Positions 51,198 to 59,616 of a stretch of DNA of 64,000 nucleotides are shown one piece after another. This DNA comes from Cenarchaeum symbiosum A. Lineage in GTDB: Archaea; Thermoproteota; Nitrososphaeria; Nitrososphaerales; Nitrosopumilaceae. Both the position numbers and the translations under genes were made by a program. Below the pieces are notes generated by a model. It had not been told where the DNA came from. It saw nothing but the letters and a program-made list of their open reading frames with translations, and searched no databases. Every line of letters starts with the position of its first letter. The stretch's first letter is position 1. Where the stretch lies: assembly GCA_000200715.1 (NCBI GenBank), contig DP000238.1, positions 1,722,849 to 1,786,848 on the forward strand. The letters are read 5' to 3'.

Positions 51198-51216
51198 CCA
51201 AGTGAGGTTTTTATGT
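51198..51216 (+). promoter_or_regulatory. Shared promoter element, copy 1
   Basis: The 19-base sequence CCAAGTGAGGTTTTTATGT lies 21 bp before ATG 51238 and recurs exactly at 52132-52150. It contains a TATA-like TTTTTATG and a conserved upstream part, so it is either a strong promoter or a common regulator site. Confidence 0.75.
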
Positions 51217-51237
51217 CAGCATAATTGTTCGATAACG

Positions 51238-52113
51238 ATGAGCGGGCTGGTAACAGGATCGTTGCTGTTTCTTCTTGCAGTGGGGGCAGTTGCAGGCCCC
51301 GCCGTGTACGCGGCTGAACTCTCGGCAACTGTCAGCATGCCCCTGGGCTCGAGCCATGTGACATGCAAGGACAGGAATGATTGCTACATTCCGTCGGATA
51401 CCTCAATCGCGGTAGGCGGCGAGGTGACATGGAGCAACGACGACCAGGCGGCCCACACGGTTACAAGCGGAACCGTAGAGCAGGGGCCAGATGATCTGTA
51501 CGACAGCGGCCTGATGGCACCCGGCGCGACGTTCTCCTATACATTCGAGGAGCCGGGCGAGCATCCGTACTTTTGCATTGTGCATCCATGGATGATTGGA
51601 AGCGTTACAGTAGCTGGAGAGAGAAACGAGGACATGACGGGAGACGAAGACGACATGCCTAGAGAAGAGGACACCATGATGGAAGGTGATGATACCATGA
51701 TGGAAGGTGATGATACCATGACGGGAGACGACGAAGGCGGCGGCTGCCTCATTGCAACGGCCGCATACGGCTCGGAGCTTGCACCGCAGGTGCAGCAGCT
51801 CCGCGAGATCAGGGACAATACAGTGATGAATACGGAATCTGGCAGGGCCTTTATGGGCGCGTTCAACCAGGTGTACTATACGTTCTCGCCTGCCATAGCG
51901 GATATGGAGCGGGAGAGCCCCGTATTCAGGGAGGCAGTCAGGGTTGCACTCACGCCCATGCTGGCAACACTCTCCGTGCTGGATCATGCGGGGATTGATT
52001 CAGAGGGGGAGATGCTAGGTGCCGGCATCGGCATCATAGCGCTCAACCTGGCGATCTACATGGGGATACCCGCGGTCGCAGTTCTGAAGATATACCAGCT
52101 GGGCAAGAAATAG
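51238..52113 (+). CDS. Cupredoxin with CFI-box C-terminal cassette, tandem copy 3
   Basis: From ATG 51238 the protein has 291 residues. A signal peptide precedes a plastocyanin-like domain: CYIPSDTSIAVGGEVTWSND, AAHTVTSG (His), HPYFCIVHPWM (Cys, His, Met). A short linker of repeated TMMEGDD units follows, then the CFI-box cassette and membrane segment. The frame is open further upstream to 51115, but the shared promoter element sits within it, so that extension is rejected. The Asp/Met-rich linker may bind copper. Confidence 0.88.
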   Translation: MSGLVTGSLLFLLAVGAVAGPAVYAAELSATVSMPLGSSHVTCKDRNDCYIPSDTSIAVGGEVTWSNDDQAAHTVTSGTVEQGPDDLYDSGLMAPGATFSYTFEEPGEHPYFCIVHPWMIGSVTVAGERNEDMTGDEDDMPREEDTMMEGDDTMMEGDDTMTGDDEGGGCLIATAAYGSELAPQVQQLREIRDNTVMNTESGRAFMGAFNQVYYTFSPAIADMERESPVFREAVRVALTPMLATLSVLDHAGIDSEGEMLGAGIGIIALNLAIYMGIPAVAVLKIYQLGKK

Positions 52114-52131
52114 AGTTTCACGCGTAAAAAC

Positions 52132-52150
52132 CCAAGTGAGGTTTTTATGT
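52132..52150 (+). promoter_or_regulatory. Shared promoter element, copy 2
   Basis: CCAAGTGAGGTTTTTATGT, identical to 51198-51216, lies 22 bp before ATG 52173. Exact conservation outside the coding regions suggests joint control of the two cupredoxin genes. Confidence 0.75.
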
Positions 52151-52172
52151 TAGGCGTGAAGTGTAGATCTCA

Positions 52173-53168
52173 ATGAATACATTGAATATTGGCTTGTTCT
52201 TTGTTCTTTCTGCCATTGTAGTGGTAGCGGTTACCGCTCCTGCTGCATACGCGGACCATCCCGAGGCGACTGTCATAATGCCGGAGGACTCGTACCTGCC
52301 TACTTGTGGAGAGACCAACGAGTGCTACATTCCAGCTGATGTCACAATTGATCAAGGTGGAGAAATAACATGGATCAACGAAGACATACTCTTCCACACG
52401 GTGACCAGTGGAACGGGACTAGGAGAAGAGGACGGACTCTTTGACAGCAGCAATGTGGAGGCAGGAGAATCATTCTCCAGAAGGTTCCCCGAGGCTCCAG
52501 GTGACTATGCCTACTTCTGTTCGGTACATCCGTGGATGACGGGAATGATTACCGTGGTGGCGACTGACGAAGATCACGATGAGGACTACGACGGGCACCA
52601 CGATGATGACCGTGATTCGGAGAGAATAATGGACGCAGGCTCGGTAGACGGCATGAGCACAGATGACATGGACATGGGCGGCATGGACGACGGTATGATG
52701 GACGGCATGATGGATGACGATCACATGATGGCCGACATGCCTGAAGGCGCAGCTACTGCAACGGGTATGATATCCGACGGCACCGAAGTCATGATCTGGG
52801 CTTCCGAGCCCGTGGCCGGCGAACAGATGGAGATCATGATCGCGTTCGCGGACTCTGAGCACGTAAACCACGACATAGTGGCCATGCAGGACGGCGAGGT
52901 TGTTATGCGTGACGAGGGCGCCCACCATCACACCGGCGTCGGCAAACACATGACGGATCGACTGGCATCAGACGCACCACTGGACATCATGGTTACTTTC
53001 CAAGGCTATGGTATTGACGAAATCACCGGCCCTGTCGGCGATGAAGTCGCATTCACAGAGGTGGTCCCCGAGTTCGGGGTAATAGCAACCATGATCCTTG
53101 CTGTGGCAATAGTCTCGATAATCGCAGTGACTGCAAGATCAAGGCTCAGCTTCGTACCAAGAATATAG
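52173..53168 (+). CDS. Cupredoxin with Met/His/Asp-rich linker and PEFG-CTERM tail
   Basis: The 331-residue protein has a signal peptide and a plastocyanin-like domain with copper ligands in FHTVTSG and YAYFCSVHPWM. A linker rich in Asp, His and Met follows (DEDHDEDYDGHHDDD, MDDGMMDGMMDDDHMM), then a second beta domain (TGMISDGTEVMIWASEP). It ends with VVPEFGVIATMILAVAIV and a basic tail, the PEFG-CTERM sorting signal processed by thaumarchaeal archaeosortase. Its cupredoxin domain is homologous to the two CFI-box cupredoxins upstream, but the anchor differs. Confidence 0.9.
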   Translation: MNTLNIGLFFVLSAIVVVAVTAPAAYADHPEATVIMPEDSYLPTCGETNECYIPADVTIDQGGEITWINEDILFHTVTSGTGLGEEDGLFDSSNVEAGESFSRRFPEAPGDYAYFCSVHPWMTGMITVVATDEDHDEDYDGHHDDDRDSERIMDAGSVDGMSTDDMDMGGMDDGMMDGMMDDDHMMADMPEGAATATGMISDGTEVMIWASEPVAGEQMEIMIAFADSEHVNHDIVAMQDGEVVMRDEGAHHHTGVGKHMTDRLASDAPLDIMVTFQGYGIDEITGPVGDEVAFTEVVPEFGVIATMILAVAIVSIIAVTARSRLSFVPRI

Positions 53169-53171
53169 AAC

Positions 53172-53193
53172 TATAATTTTTTATTTTCTTTTT
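53172..53193 (+). terminator. T-rich terminator
   Basis: Runs of T (aattttttattttcttttt) follow the cupredoxin stop directly. Archaeal transcription ends at such oligo-T tracts. The tract overlaps the end of the convergent gene. Confidence 0.6.
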
Positions 53194-53852
53194 GTCATGG
53201 CGACCACCGCCAGTACGGTGCCCGCAGCTCCGAGGGAGAGACCAAAGATCGCAAAGTCATATGCCGGACCCGCGTCAATCTCCTCTACATTGTCTACGCT
53301 GCCAAGCTTTGACTTGAGCACGCTTACATCCTGCTGGATGGACGAGAGCGCCGCCTTTACCGCCTCTGCATCCGTATCAGAGGATCCTGACCGGGGAGGA
53401 AAGTCCAGGATGGCGGTGGTCTCCACGTCTTCCACGGGGATCTCGATATCCACGGGGGTCCCCTCCAGATCGCCCTGCACCAATACGGACATAGATCCTG
53501 TCCTTGTGGGTATCACGTTTGAAAAGTAGTGCCCGGGGGATGTCTCGGAGTTGATGACGAGCTTCTTTGTGGCCCCGCCATACTTGACGGTAACGTCCAT
53601 GTCGCTAAACGCATTTCGCACGCCCTTCTTGACGCCCTCGACCTCGCCGGGCACGCTGATCTCAAAGACGTATGCGTTCCTGAACCCGACCACCGGGGGC
53701 TCGATCTGCCAGCCCGCCTCTATGTCATAGTCGCCCACCCTTACCGTGGTATGCGCAAGCGCCGGGGCCGTACCTGCAGCCAGTATCAGGGTAAGCAGCA
53801 CGGGAAGGATGTAATTCACTATATTATACAGGCCGCCAAGCGATTTTAACAT
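53181..53852 (-). CDS. Exported membrane-anchored beta-sandwich protein next to copper genes
   Basis: From ATG 53852 the protein has 223 residues: a signal peptide (YILPVLLTLILAAGTAPALA), an exported domain beginning HTTVRVGDYDIEAGW with VGFRNAYVFEISVPG, VTVKYGGATKKLVI and VDIEIPVEDVE, a coiled-coil-like stretch and a C-terminal membrane helix (IFGLSLGAAGTVLAVVAM). It is divergent from the CopC-CopD fusion and shares its promoter region, so a role in copper handling is plausible. A His directly after the signal peptide (AHTTV) recalls copper-binding N-termini. Confidence 0.75.
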   Translation of the reverse strand: MLKSLGGLYNIVNYILPVLLTLILAAGTAPALAHTTVRVGDYDIEAGWQIEPPVVGFRNAYVFEISVPGEVEGVKKGVRNAFSDMDVTVKYGGATKKLVINSETSPGHYFSNVIPTRTGSMSVLVQGDLEGTPVDIEIPVEDVETTAILDFPPRSGSSDTDAEAVKAALSSIQQDVSVLKSKLGSVDNVEEIDAGPAYDFAIFGLSLGAAGTVLAVVAMTKRK

Positions 53853-53912
53853 TTCGCGTCTGGTACAAGTATCAAACATGCCGTGGACTGTTTAAATTGG
53901 AAGTGCGGCTCC

Positions 53913-56696
53913 ATGATCCGGATGATAAAGATACTGGCGGTCCTTGCGCTCATATCTGCTGCCATGGTACTGCCCGCATCAGCACACCCGTTTACCGACG
54001 AGACCATCCCGCCGCAGTTCTCGAGCGCCCCCGTGGGCACCTCCGAGGTGGTGGTGTCATACTCGGAATCCGTCGAGATAAGCTTTAGCGAGCTGAGGGT
54101 CTTTGACAGCATCGGCGAGCAGGTGGACAACGGGGACACAAGCTACTTCGAGGGGGACAACTCGCTTGTAGTGACCACGGGGCCGCTCCAGGAGGGCGTC
54201 TATACAGTAACCAGCAAGGTGCTCTCAAGGGTGGACGGGCACCTTGTAGATTATGCGTTTGTCTTCGGGGTGGGCGACGTACAGATAGACCGCAGTGCAG
54301 TCGAGGGCGCAACGCCCACCGACTTGATCTTCTTCCCGGAGGCTGGCGCAAGGTTTCCCGGCCTGGTGGGGCAGACCGTGGTGCTTGGCGCGGCCATAGC
54401 CTCGCTCTTCGTCTGGGGAACACAGAGAAAGGACCTGATCGGCGAGGAGCTCGGCAGGTTCGAGAAGGCGTTCCACGGCAAATTCATGACATTAGTGGGG
54501 GCGGGCCTTGTGGCCGTCTTTGCGTCGAACATACTCATGCTTACTGTACAGACCCTGCGGCTGGAGGCCTCTGCGTTTGACGCGCTGCAGACCTCCTTTG
54601 GCATGACGTGGAGCATAAGGATGGGCATTACGGTGGCCCTGCTGGGCGTATGGTTTGCAATGGAGCGCGCGGGGCGCCTATCCCCCAGGGGCCAGGCCCC
54701 CCTGCTGGTCCTCGCGCTTCTCCTGATAGCGACCACGACGATGATGGGGCACGGGACTGCCAGCGGGCAGCCGTCGGCCATGGCGCTTGACTATGTGCAC
54801 AACCTGGTCTCTTCTGCCTGGATCGGCGGAATAATATTTCTCGCCTTTGCTCTGCTTCCCGCGCTGCGCGGGCTCGGCGACAGGGCCCGGGAGGGCCTCT
54901 CGCTTGCGGCCATGCCGAGGTTCTCGATAATGTTCATCATCGCGATAGGGATAGTAATCATAACCGGCCCCGTGCTGATGTGGCTGCTCGAGGACGACCT
55001 CGGGATGATCGCGGGATCCACCTATGGAAGGCTCATCGTGATAAAGATACTGTTGGCATCGGCCATGATCGGTATCGGGTGGTACCACCAGTTTTCAATC
55101 CAGAAAAAAGCCGAGAAGGCGATAAAGTCAGGGGCCCCCGACGTCAACAGAAAGCTCGGCCGCTCCCTGCGGGCGGAGGTAATACTGGGGGTGGCGCTGC
55201 TAGGGGTGGTCGCCCTGCTAACAAACGGCACTCTGCCAGAAGGGGAGGTGCAGACAGCAGAGGCGCAGGAGGTTGCCTACGGCCTATCTACGCGCGAGTT
55301 CTCCGGGGATGCAAGGTTTGACGTGGAGATATACCCGTTTGCCCCCGGGGTCAACACGATAACTGTACTAGCAACGGGCACCGCGGGCGATCCCATTGCC
55401 GACCTTGATACAGTAAAGGTCAAGGTGGGCAACCCTTCAAGAAACATTGTCCCCGTGATAATACCGATGGAGGCGGCAGGCGAGTCCTCTGTATTCCAGG
55501 GAGAGGCCACATTCGGGTTCTCGGGCGACTGGCAGGTGGAAGTCGAGGCAAAGCGCACAGAATCCGCAAACGAGGGAGTAACGATGGACCTCCTGGTAAA
55601 GCCAAGACTGGAGAACCTGCGGGCCGAGATAGTCGAGTATGAGCTGCCCGAGGCCGGCGCGCCGCTCTACCCCCTGTATGACGGCGCGGGAAACATCTGG
55701 ATCAGCGATTCATCGGGGCCCCAGCTGTGGAGGTTCTCGATAGCCGACGAGGAGTTTACAAAGTATGAATTTGAGGGCGAATCGAGCATCACCCTGGAGG
55801 CGGACAGGGGCAGGGTCTGGTTTACTGACGTGCCAGCAGGCAGGATAGGCTATGTGGATATGCAGACGGGCGAATCTGAAATAGTGGAGCTGCCCCCGCT
55901 TGAGCCCGCCGACGCCGGGAGCTTTCCGATAGCCATAGACGCCGACGCCGACGGGAACCTGTGGATATCCATAGCCAACAAGAACGTGCTGCTAAGGTAC
56001 GACCCGGAGACTGGCGAGTTTGACGTGCATGAGCTTCCGACGGAGAACTCGGGGCCGTTTGCTGTCGCGGTGGATGATTCCGGCAGGGTCTGGTTCTCGC
56101 AGCAGACGGTGGGGCAGATAGGCTATATCGATCCTGAGAGCGGCGAGATAACCGAGATAGCGCCCCCCGAGCCACTATCCACCCCGGAGACCATAACTAT
56201 AGGCGCGGACGGGACCCTCTGGATAGCCGAGCACCAGGAGGGCGGCGGCATAACGAGATATGATCCTGTGCTGGGCACATTTGAGAAGATATCCGCGCCG
56301 GATCCAGCTGCATTTCCCAACAGCGCCGTCTTCGACAGGTACAGAAATGTCTGGTTTGCACTGCATACGGTCGACAAGATAGCCGCATACGACCCGCAGA
56401 GGGGAGGAGTAATTGAGGTTCCCGTGCCCACTGCACAATCATGGGCCCAGTTTACCACGTCCGACGACAAAAAGAACGTCTGGTTTGTGGAACAAAAGCC
56501 CTCAAAGCTCGCCACCATAAAGCTCACCGAGGTTCCTGCCCCCGCCGCCGCCCCTCAGCAGGAGGATGTGCGCGGAGCCCGGTATACGGAGGTGGCCTCG
56601 CCGCTGATCGCACTCGGGATAATAGCAGTCTCGCTGTTCTTTGTAAAGGGCGTAAAGGACAAGCGCAGGATCAACGGGCTGGTCTACGGGGAGTAA
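53913..56696 (+). CDS. CopC-CopD-beta-propeller fusion, copper-handling membrane protein
   Basis: About 927 residues. After a signal peptide, a CopC domain begins at the mature N-terminal His (AHPFTDETIPPQF) and ends YTVTSKVLSRVDGHLVDYAFVFGV, with a likely copper-binding His. A CopD domain with about eight membrane helices follows (QTVVLGAAIASLFVWG through GVALLGVVALLTNG). Then a beta-sandwich and a Vgb/SMP-30-like propeller with repeated GNLWIS, GRVWFS, GTLWIA and NVWFAL blades, and a final membrane helix with a basic tail. CopC-CopD imports or buffers copper. I know of no such propeller fusion elsewhere. It overlaps the convergent gene by 13 bp. Confidence 0.88.
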   Translation: MIRMIKILAVLALISAAMVLPASAHPFTDETIPPQFSSAPVGTSEVVVSYSESVEISFSELRVFDSIGEQVDNGDTSYFEGDNSLVVTTGPLQEGVYTVTSKVLSRVDGHLVDYAFVFGVGDVQIDRSAVEGATPTDLIFFPEAGARFPGLVGQTVVLGAAIASLFVWGTQRKDLIGEELGRFEKAFHGKFMTLVGAGLVAVFASNILMLTVQTLRLEASAFDALQTSFGMTWSIRMGITVALLGVWFAMERAGRLSPRGQAPLLVLALLLIATTTMMGHGTASGQPSAMALDYVHNLVSSAWIGGIIFLAFALLPALRGLGDRAREGLSLAAMPRFSIMFIIAIGIVIITGPVLMWLLEDDLGMIAGSTYGRLIVIKILLASAMIGIGWYHQFSIQKKAEKAIKSGAPDVNRKLGRSLRAEVILGVALLGVVALLTNGTLPEGEVQTAEAQEVAYGLSTREFSGDARFDVEIYPFAPGVNTITVLATGTAGDPIADLDTVKVKVGNPSRNIVPVIIPMEAAGESSVFQGEATFGFSGDWQVEVEAKRTESANEGVTMDLLVKPRLENLRAEIVEYELPEAGAPLYPLYDGAGNIWISDSSGPQLWRFSIADEEFTKYEFEGESSITLEADRGRVWFTDVPAGRIGYVDMQTGESEIVELPPLEPADAGSFPIAIDADADGNLWISIANKNVLLRYDPETGEFDVHELPTENSGPFAVAVDDSGRVWFSQQTVGQIGYIDPESGEITEIAPPEPLSTPETITIGADGTLWIAEHQEGGGITRYDPVLGTFEKISAPDPAAFPNSAVFDRYRNVWFALHTVDKIAAYDPQRGGVIEVPVPTAQSWAQFTTSDDKKNVWFVEQKPSKLATIKLTEVPAPAAAPQQEDVRGARYTEVASPLIALGIIAVSLFFVKGVKDKRRINGLVYGE

Positions 56697-58024
56697 ATCC
56701 CCGGCAGCCTCCTTCCCAGGGCTGCCGCCCCCGCCATGGCCGCTGCAAGCGCCGGCAATACCACGCCGAACTCTGGGACCACAACCATGCCAAACTCGGT
56801 CTCCGCGCCGGTCCCCCTTATGTCCTCAAATCTTACTATGGTGGGCCCGGTCTGTTCCTCGTCAAACTCGTACCTTTCAAACCCGCCGCCTATCACGGCC
56901 TTGCCTGAAACGCGGTGTATCTCTTCTCCCGACTGTATTACTACAAAGTCGTATTCAGAGTTTCTAAGTGGCTCGCCCGTTGTCCCGTCCCTTATCGTGA
57001 ATACAAAGTCGACCTCGCCGCCGGGCAGTATCTCCGGGGGCTCCCAGGACAGGTTCACCGAGAACTCCTCGCCTTCCGTAAAGGCGGTCAGGGGGAACTG
57101 GCTCTTGTTGCTCATGGTCAGCTCAAAGGCCATGTTCCGCGGGATTGGGGCATCTTGCTCCCGCAGCTGGTTCTTGATGAACTTGAGGTGGTCTGCGAGT
57201 AATACAAAGTGCACTATCCGCTCATCATCCGAGCTGTAGTCGTCTATTATCACCGAGGATCTAAAGAGGTCCGTCCCGTGGACTTTTCCCTCGTAGCTCA
57301 CGCTGGTAAACTCTGCAAAGCCCTTGGGGAAGCGCACCTCCTCGTGGACCACCGGCACGTGCGAGATGACCCTGTCGTCCCAGTCAAACGGCATCTCAAA
57401 CGAGACCACCCGGGATACAGGATTGTACGTAAAGTTCGATATGCGGTCAAAGTACGACCTTGTCCTGAATGGCACCTCGGCCCCCTCCGAGTCCTCCTGG
57501 GGAAACTCCGCCTCCTCTATCACGGTAAGGTCGGCCCTGTGTATCTCGCCGCCCCCGGCCTCCCCCGGGGCCAGCAGCTCAATATCAAAGGTGTACAGTC
57601 CGGGATCCCCGAGCACCGGCCCCTCTATGGCAAGGGGCTGCTCCGGCGTGCCGTACCAGGAGCCCGCATCATCCTGCAGTCCCAGGATCCTTGCCGTCTC
57701 TGACGGCCGCGTCTCTATAGATAGGATTCCGTCCCCGGCTAGAAACCTCTCCCGGAAGACAAGCTCGCCTTGATAGTGCATTCCCAGGATATACTCGAGG
57801 TCTTTTGCGGGAGCCCCGCCCCGGAACTCTGTAGCCGTGACTACGAGCAGGCCGGGACCCGCGCCTGCATCCATGGGGCCCTCCACCGTTACGGTCACAT
57901 CCCTGCCGCCAGCCTCCGCCGAGGGTATTGAATCGAGCCCCTGGCCGTGCCCGTATGCAGCCCCCGCAGAGGCCGCCATGCACAGGGCCAGGGAGAGAAT
58001 CAGTGGCGCGTCCCGTGACATCAT
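56684..58024 (-). CDS. Exported surface protein with PEFG-CTERM tail
   Basis: The 446-residue protein has a signal peptide (LILSLALCMAASAGAAYG) and beta domains homologous in order to the protein at 47109-48842, notably SFEMPFDWDDRVISHVP and FPKGFAEFTSVSYEGKV. It ends with VVPEFGVVLPALAAAMAGAA and GRR, a PEFG-CTERM signal. The two paralogues therefore carry different tails. Its stop overlaps the CopC-CopD gene, so they converge. Confidence 0.85.
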   Translation of the reverse strand: MMSRDAPLILSLALCMAASAGAAYGHGQGLDSIPSAEAGGRDVTVTVEGPMDAGAGPGLLVVTATEFRGGAPAKDLEYILGMHYQGELVFRERFLAGDGILSIETRPSETARILGLQDDAGSWYGTPEQPLAIEGPVLGDPGLYTFDIELLAPGEAGGGEIHRADLTVIEEAEFPQEDSEGAEVPFRTRSYFDRISNFTYNPVSRVVSFEMPFDWDDRVISHVPVVHEEVRFPKGFAEFTSVSYEGKVHGTDLFRSSVIIDDYSSDDERIVHFVLLADHLKFIKNQLREQDAPIPRNMAFELTMSNKSQFPLTAFTEGEEFSVNLSWEPPEILPGGEVDFVFTIRDGTTGEPLRNSEYDFVVIQSGEEIHRVSGKAVIGGGFERYEFDEEQTGPTIVRFEDIRGTGAETEFGMVVVPEFGVVLPALAAAMAGAAALGRRLPGIYSP

Positions 58025-58080
58025 ACGATAGTAATGCCGCCACGATAAAATAAGTTGAACCCCCCTGCCGTGCGGCCCGC

Positions 58081-59220
58081 TCAGCGGGTCGAGTTGGCGG
58101 GATCCTGCCCGGAAGATACAGGCACTATCTCTGTCCCGTTTATGAGAAACTCCACCATCGTGCCGTTGACGTTGAGGAAGATTGTGGTGCCGCTGAGCCC
58201 CACGCGTATGTCAGTCCCGTTGAGCTTTGCAAGGACCTTGTCCGCGGGCGGCTCCGTGACAGGCGCCTTGGTTGAGTTGTCCGCAGGTGCGGCGCCCTCT
58301 GCTGCCTGTGTATTGTTTGCGGCACCAGTGGAGGTCCGGTTCCATGCATCCAGCACGGTCTGGTTCCCGTAGGTAAACGCCTCCATTACATTCCGGGGTA
58401 TGGCGGCCCTCTCCAGATATGCCGCCCTGGCCTCCTGGTAGGTGCCGCCCTCTTCTAGCACCCTTGCCATGGCCTTTTGCGCTTCCTCGAATACGTTTAT
58501 GGTAAAGTTCATCTGCCTCCCGACCAGATCCTTGATCTTCGGGTTGAGCCCCGATATGAATATCTCCTTGTTTACGCCGCTGAACGTGCCCGCTCCGGGG
58601 TTCTTTTCATCAATCAACCTCTGCTGTGCGAACTCTGACAATGCACGCGTCCTGTTCATCTCGTCGGCCTCCTCATCCAGGTCCCGCTGTAGCACCTCCT
58701 CCTTGAGGAACTTTGCACGAAGCTCGTGGTAGTAGTTGTAGAGCGTCTGCCCCACGGGATCCCTGTCAAAGTCGCCCTGTTCAGCGCCAAGGTACTTGCG
58801 CGCCTCCTCCGTCTGCAGCAGCCTGCTTGTGTGCGCCGAGGCGCTCAGATCCCCCTGCACGTGGAAGCTCGTACTGGACAGCCCCGCCTGCCCGTCGGGC
58901 AGCGAGGCCACCAGGTTTACAATGTGCTCGCCCGGCAGCAGGCCGAACCCGTCGATCTCGTACCCGAATATCCCGTATGTATCCGTCCGCACATGCACCA
59001 CCTCCTGGCCGGTCCTTATCTGGACAGTGGCGTTAGACACGGGGTCCCCTCCGTGGTCCACCACCCTCCCCTCGAGCACGGCATTCTCGTTATGGGAAAG
59101 GGGCGCGTTTCTGATGTTGGAGGTTATTATGAGATCCCACAGGGCGGGCTCCGCATGGGCCGATCCTGTCAGGGCCAGAGCCCCCGCCACCACAAGCGCC
59201 AAAAATCCCGTACCTGACAC
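58081..59220 (-). CDS. Exported protein with carboxypeptidase-regulatory-like domain
   Basis: Starting at GTG 59220 the protein has 379 residues and a clean signal peptide (GFLALVVAGALALTGSAHA). TTG 59274 would lengthen it by 18 residues. A beta-sandwich follows (NENAVLEGRVVDHGGDPVSNATVQIR, VRTDTYGIFGYEIDGFGL), typical of carboxypeptidase regulatory folds. A long helical stretch, then a C-terminal part rich in N-glycosylation sites (NRTS, NNTQ, NGTD, NVNGT, NGTE) closes it. It lies upstream of the PEFG gene on the same strand with a 56-bp gap. Confidence 0.78.
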   Translation of the reverse strand: MSGTGFLALVVAGALALTGSAHAEPALWDLIITSNIRNAPLSHNENAVLEGRVVDHGGDPVSNATVQIRTGQEVVHVRTDTYGIFGYEIDGFGLLPGEHIVNLVASLPDGQAGLSSTSFHVQGDLSASAHTSRLLQTEEARKYLGAEQGDFDRDPVGQTLYNYYHELRAKFLKEEVLQRDLDEEADEMNRTRALSEFAQQRLIDEKNPGAGTFSGVNKEIFISGLNPKIKDLVGRQMNFTINVFEEAQKAMARVLEEGGTYQEARAAYLERAAIPRNVMEAFTYGNQTVLDAWNRTSTGAANNTQAAEGAAPADNSTKAPVTEPPADKVLAKLNGTDIRVGLSGTTIFLNVNGTMVEFLINGTEIVPVSSGQDPANSTR

Positions 59221-59380
59221 GGGCCGGACTCGGGCCCCGGCTTGATAAGATCCTGTATCGAATGTTTTATCCAAATGGGTAAGGATTATTGATCAAGGGA
59301 ATACGGGGGGCGTGCCTGCGGCAGGGGGCGGATACGGGGCGCCTGAAAAAACTTTTCAAGCTGTGAGGGCACGGTAAGGC

Positions 59381-59512
59381 ATGATCTGCAGGGCATGCGA
59401 GAACAGGAAGCACTTTGAGTGCATAGACTGCCTCAACGGCCACAAGACGTACCTGTGCCGGTGCGACTGCCACGACAAGGACACCAAACCGCACGACGAA
59501 CAGCCGGGATAG
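59381..59512 (+). CDS. Cysteine-rich zinc-binding microprotein (43 residues)
   Basis: The frame starts at ATG 59381: MICRACENRKHFECIDCLNG followed by HKTYLCRCDCHDKD and a polar tail. Seven cysteines occur as CxxC...CxxC...CxCxC, enough for one or two zinc sites. A gtgag ribosome-binding-like word lies upstream. It stands alone between the exported protein and the SNF2 gene. Function unknown. Confidence 0.75.
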   Translation: MICRACENRKHFECIDCLNGHKTYLCRCDCHDKDTKPHDEQPG

Positions 59513-59616
59513 CGCGGGGCGGGCTCTCCCGCGGGCCATATAATACGTTTGCGCAGCACGCCGAAACAAATCAAGGTTCATAAGCAAAGCGGCCCTTAGT
59601 TGGGAAAATTGCGGAA

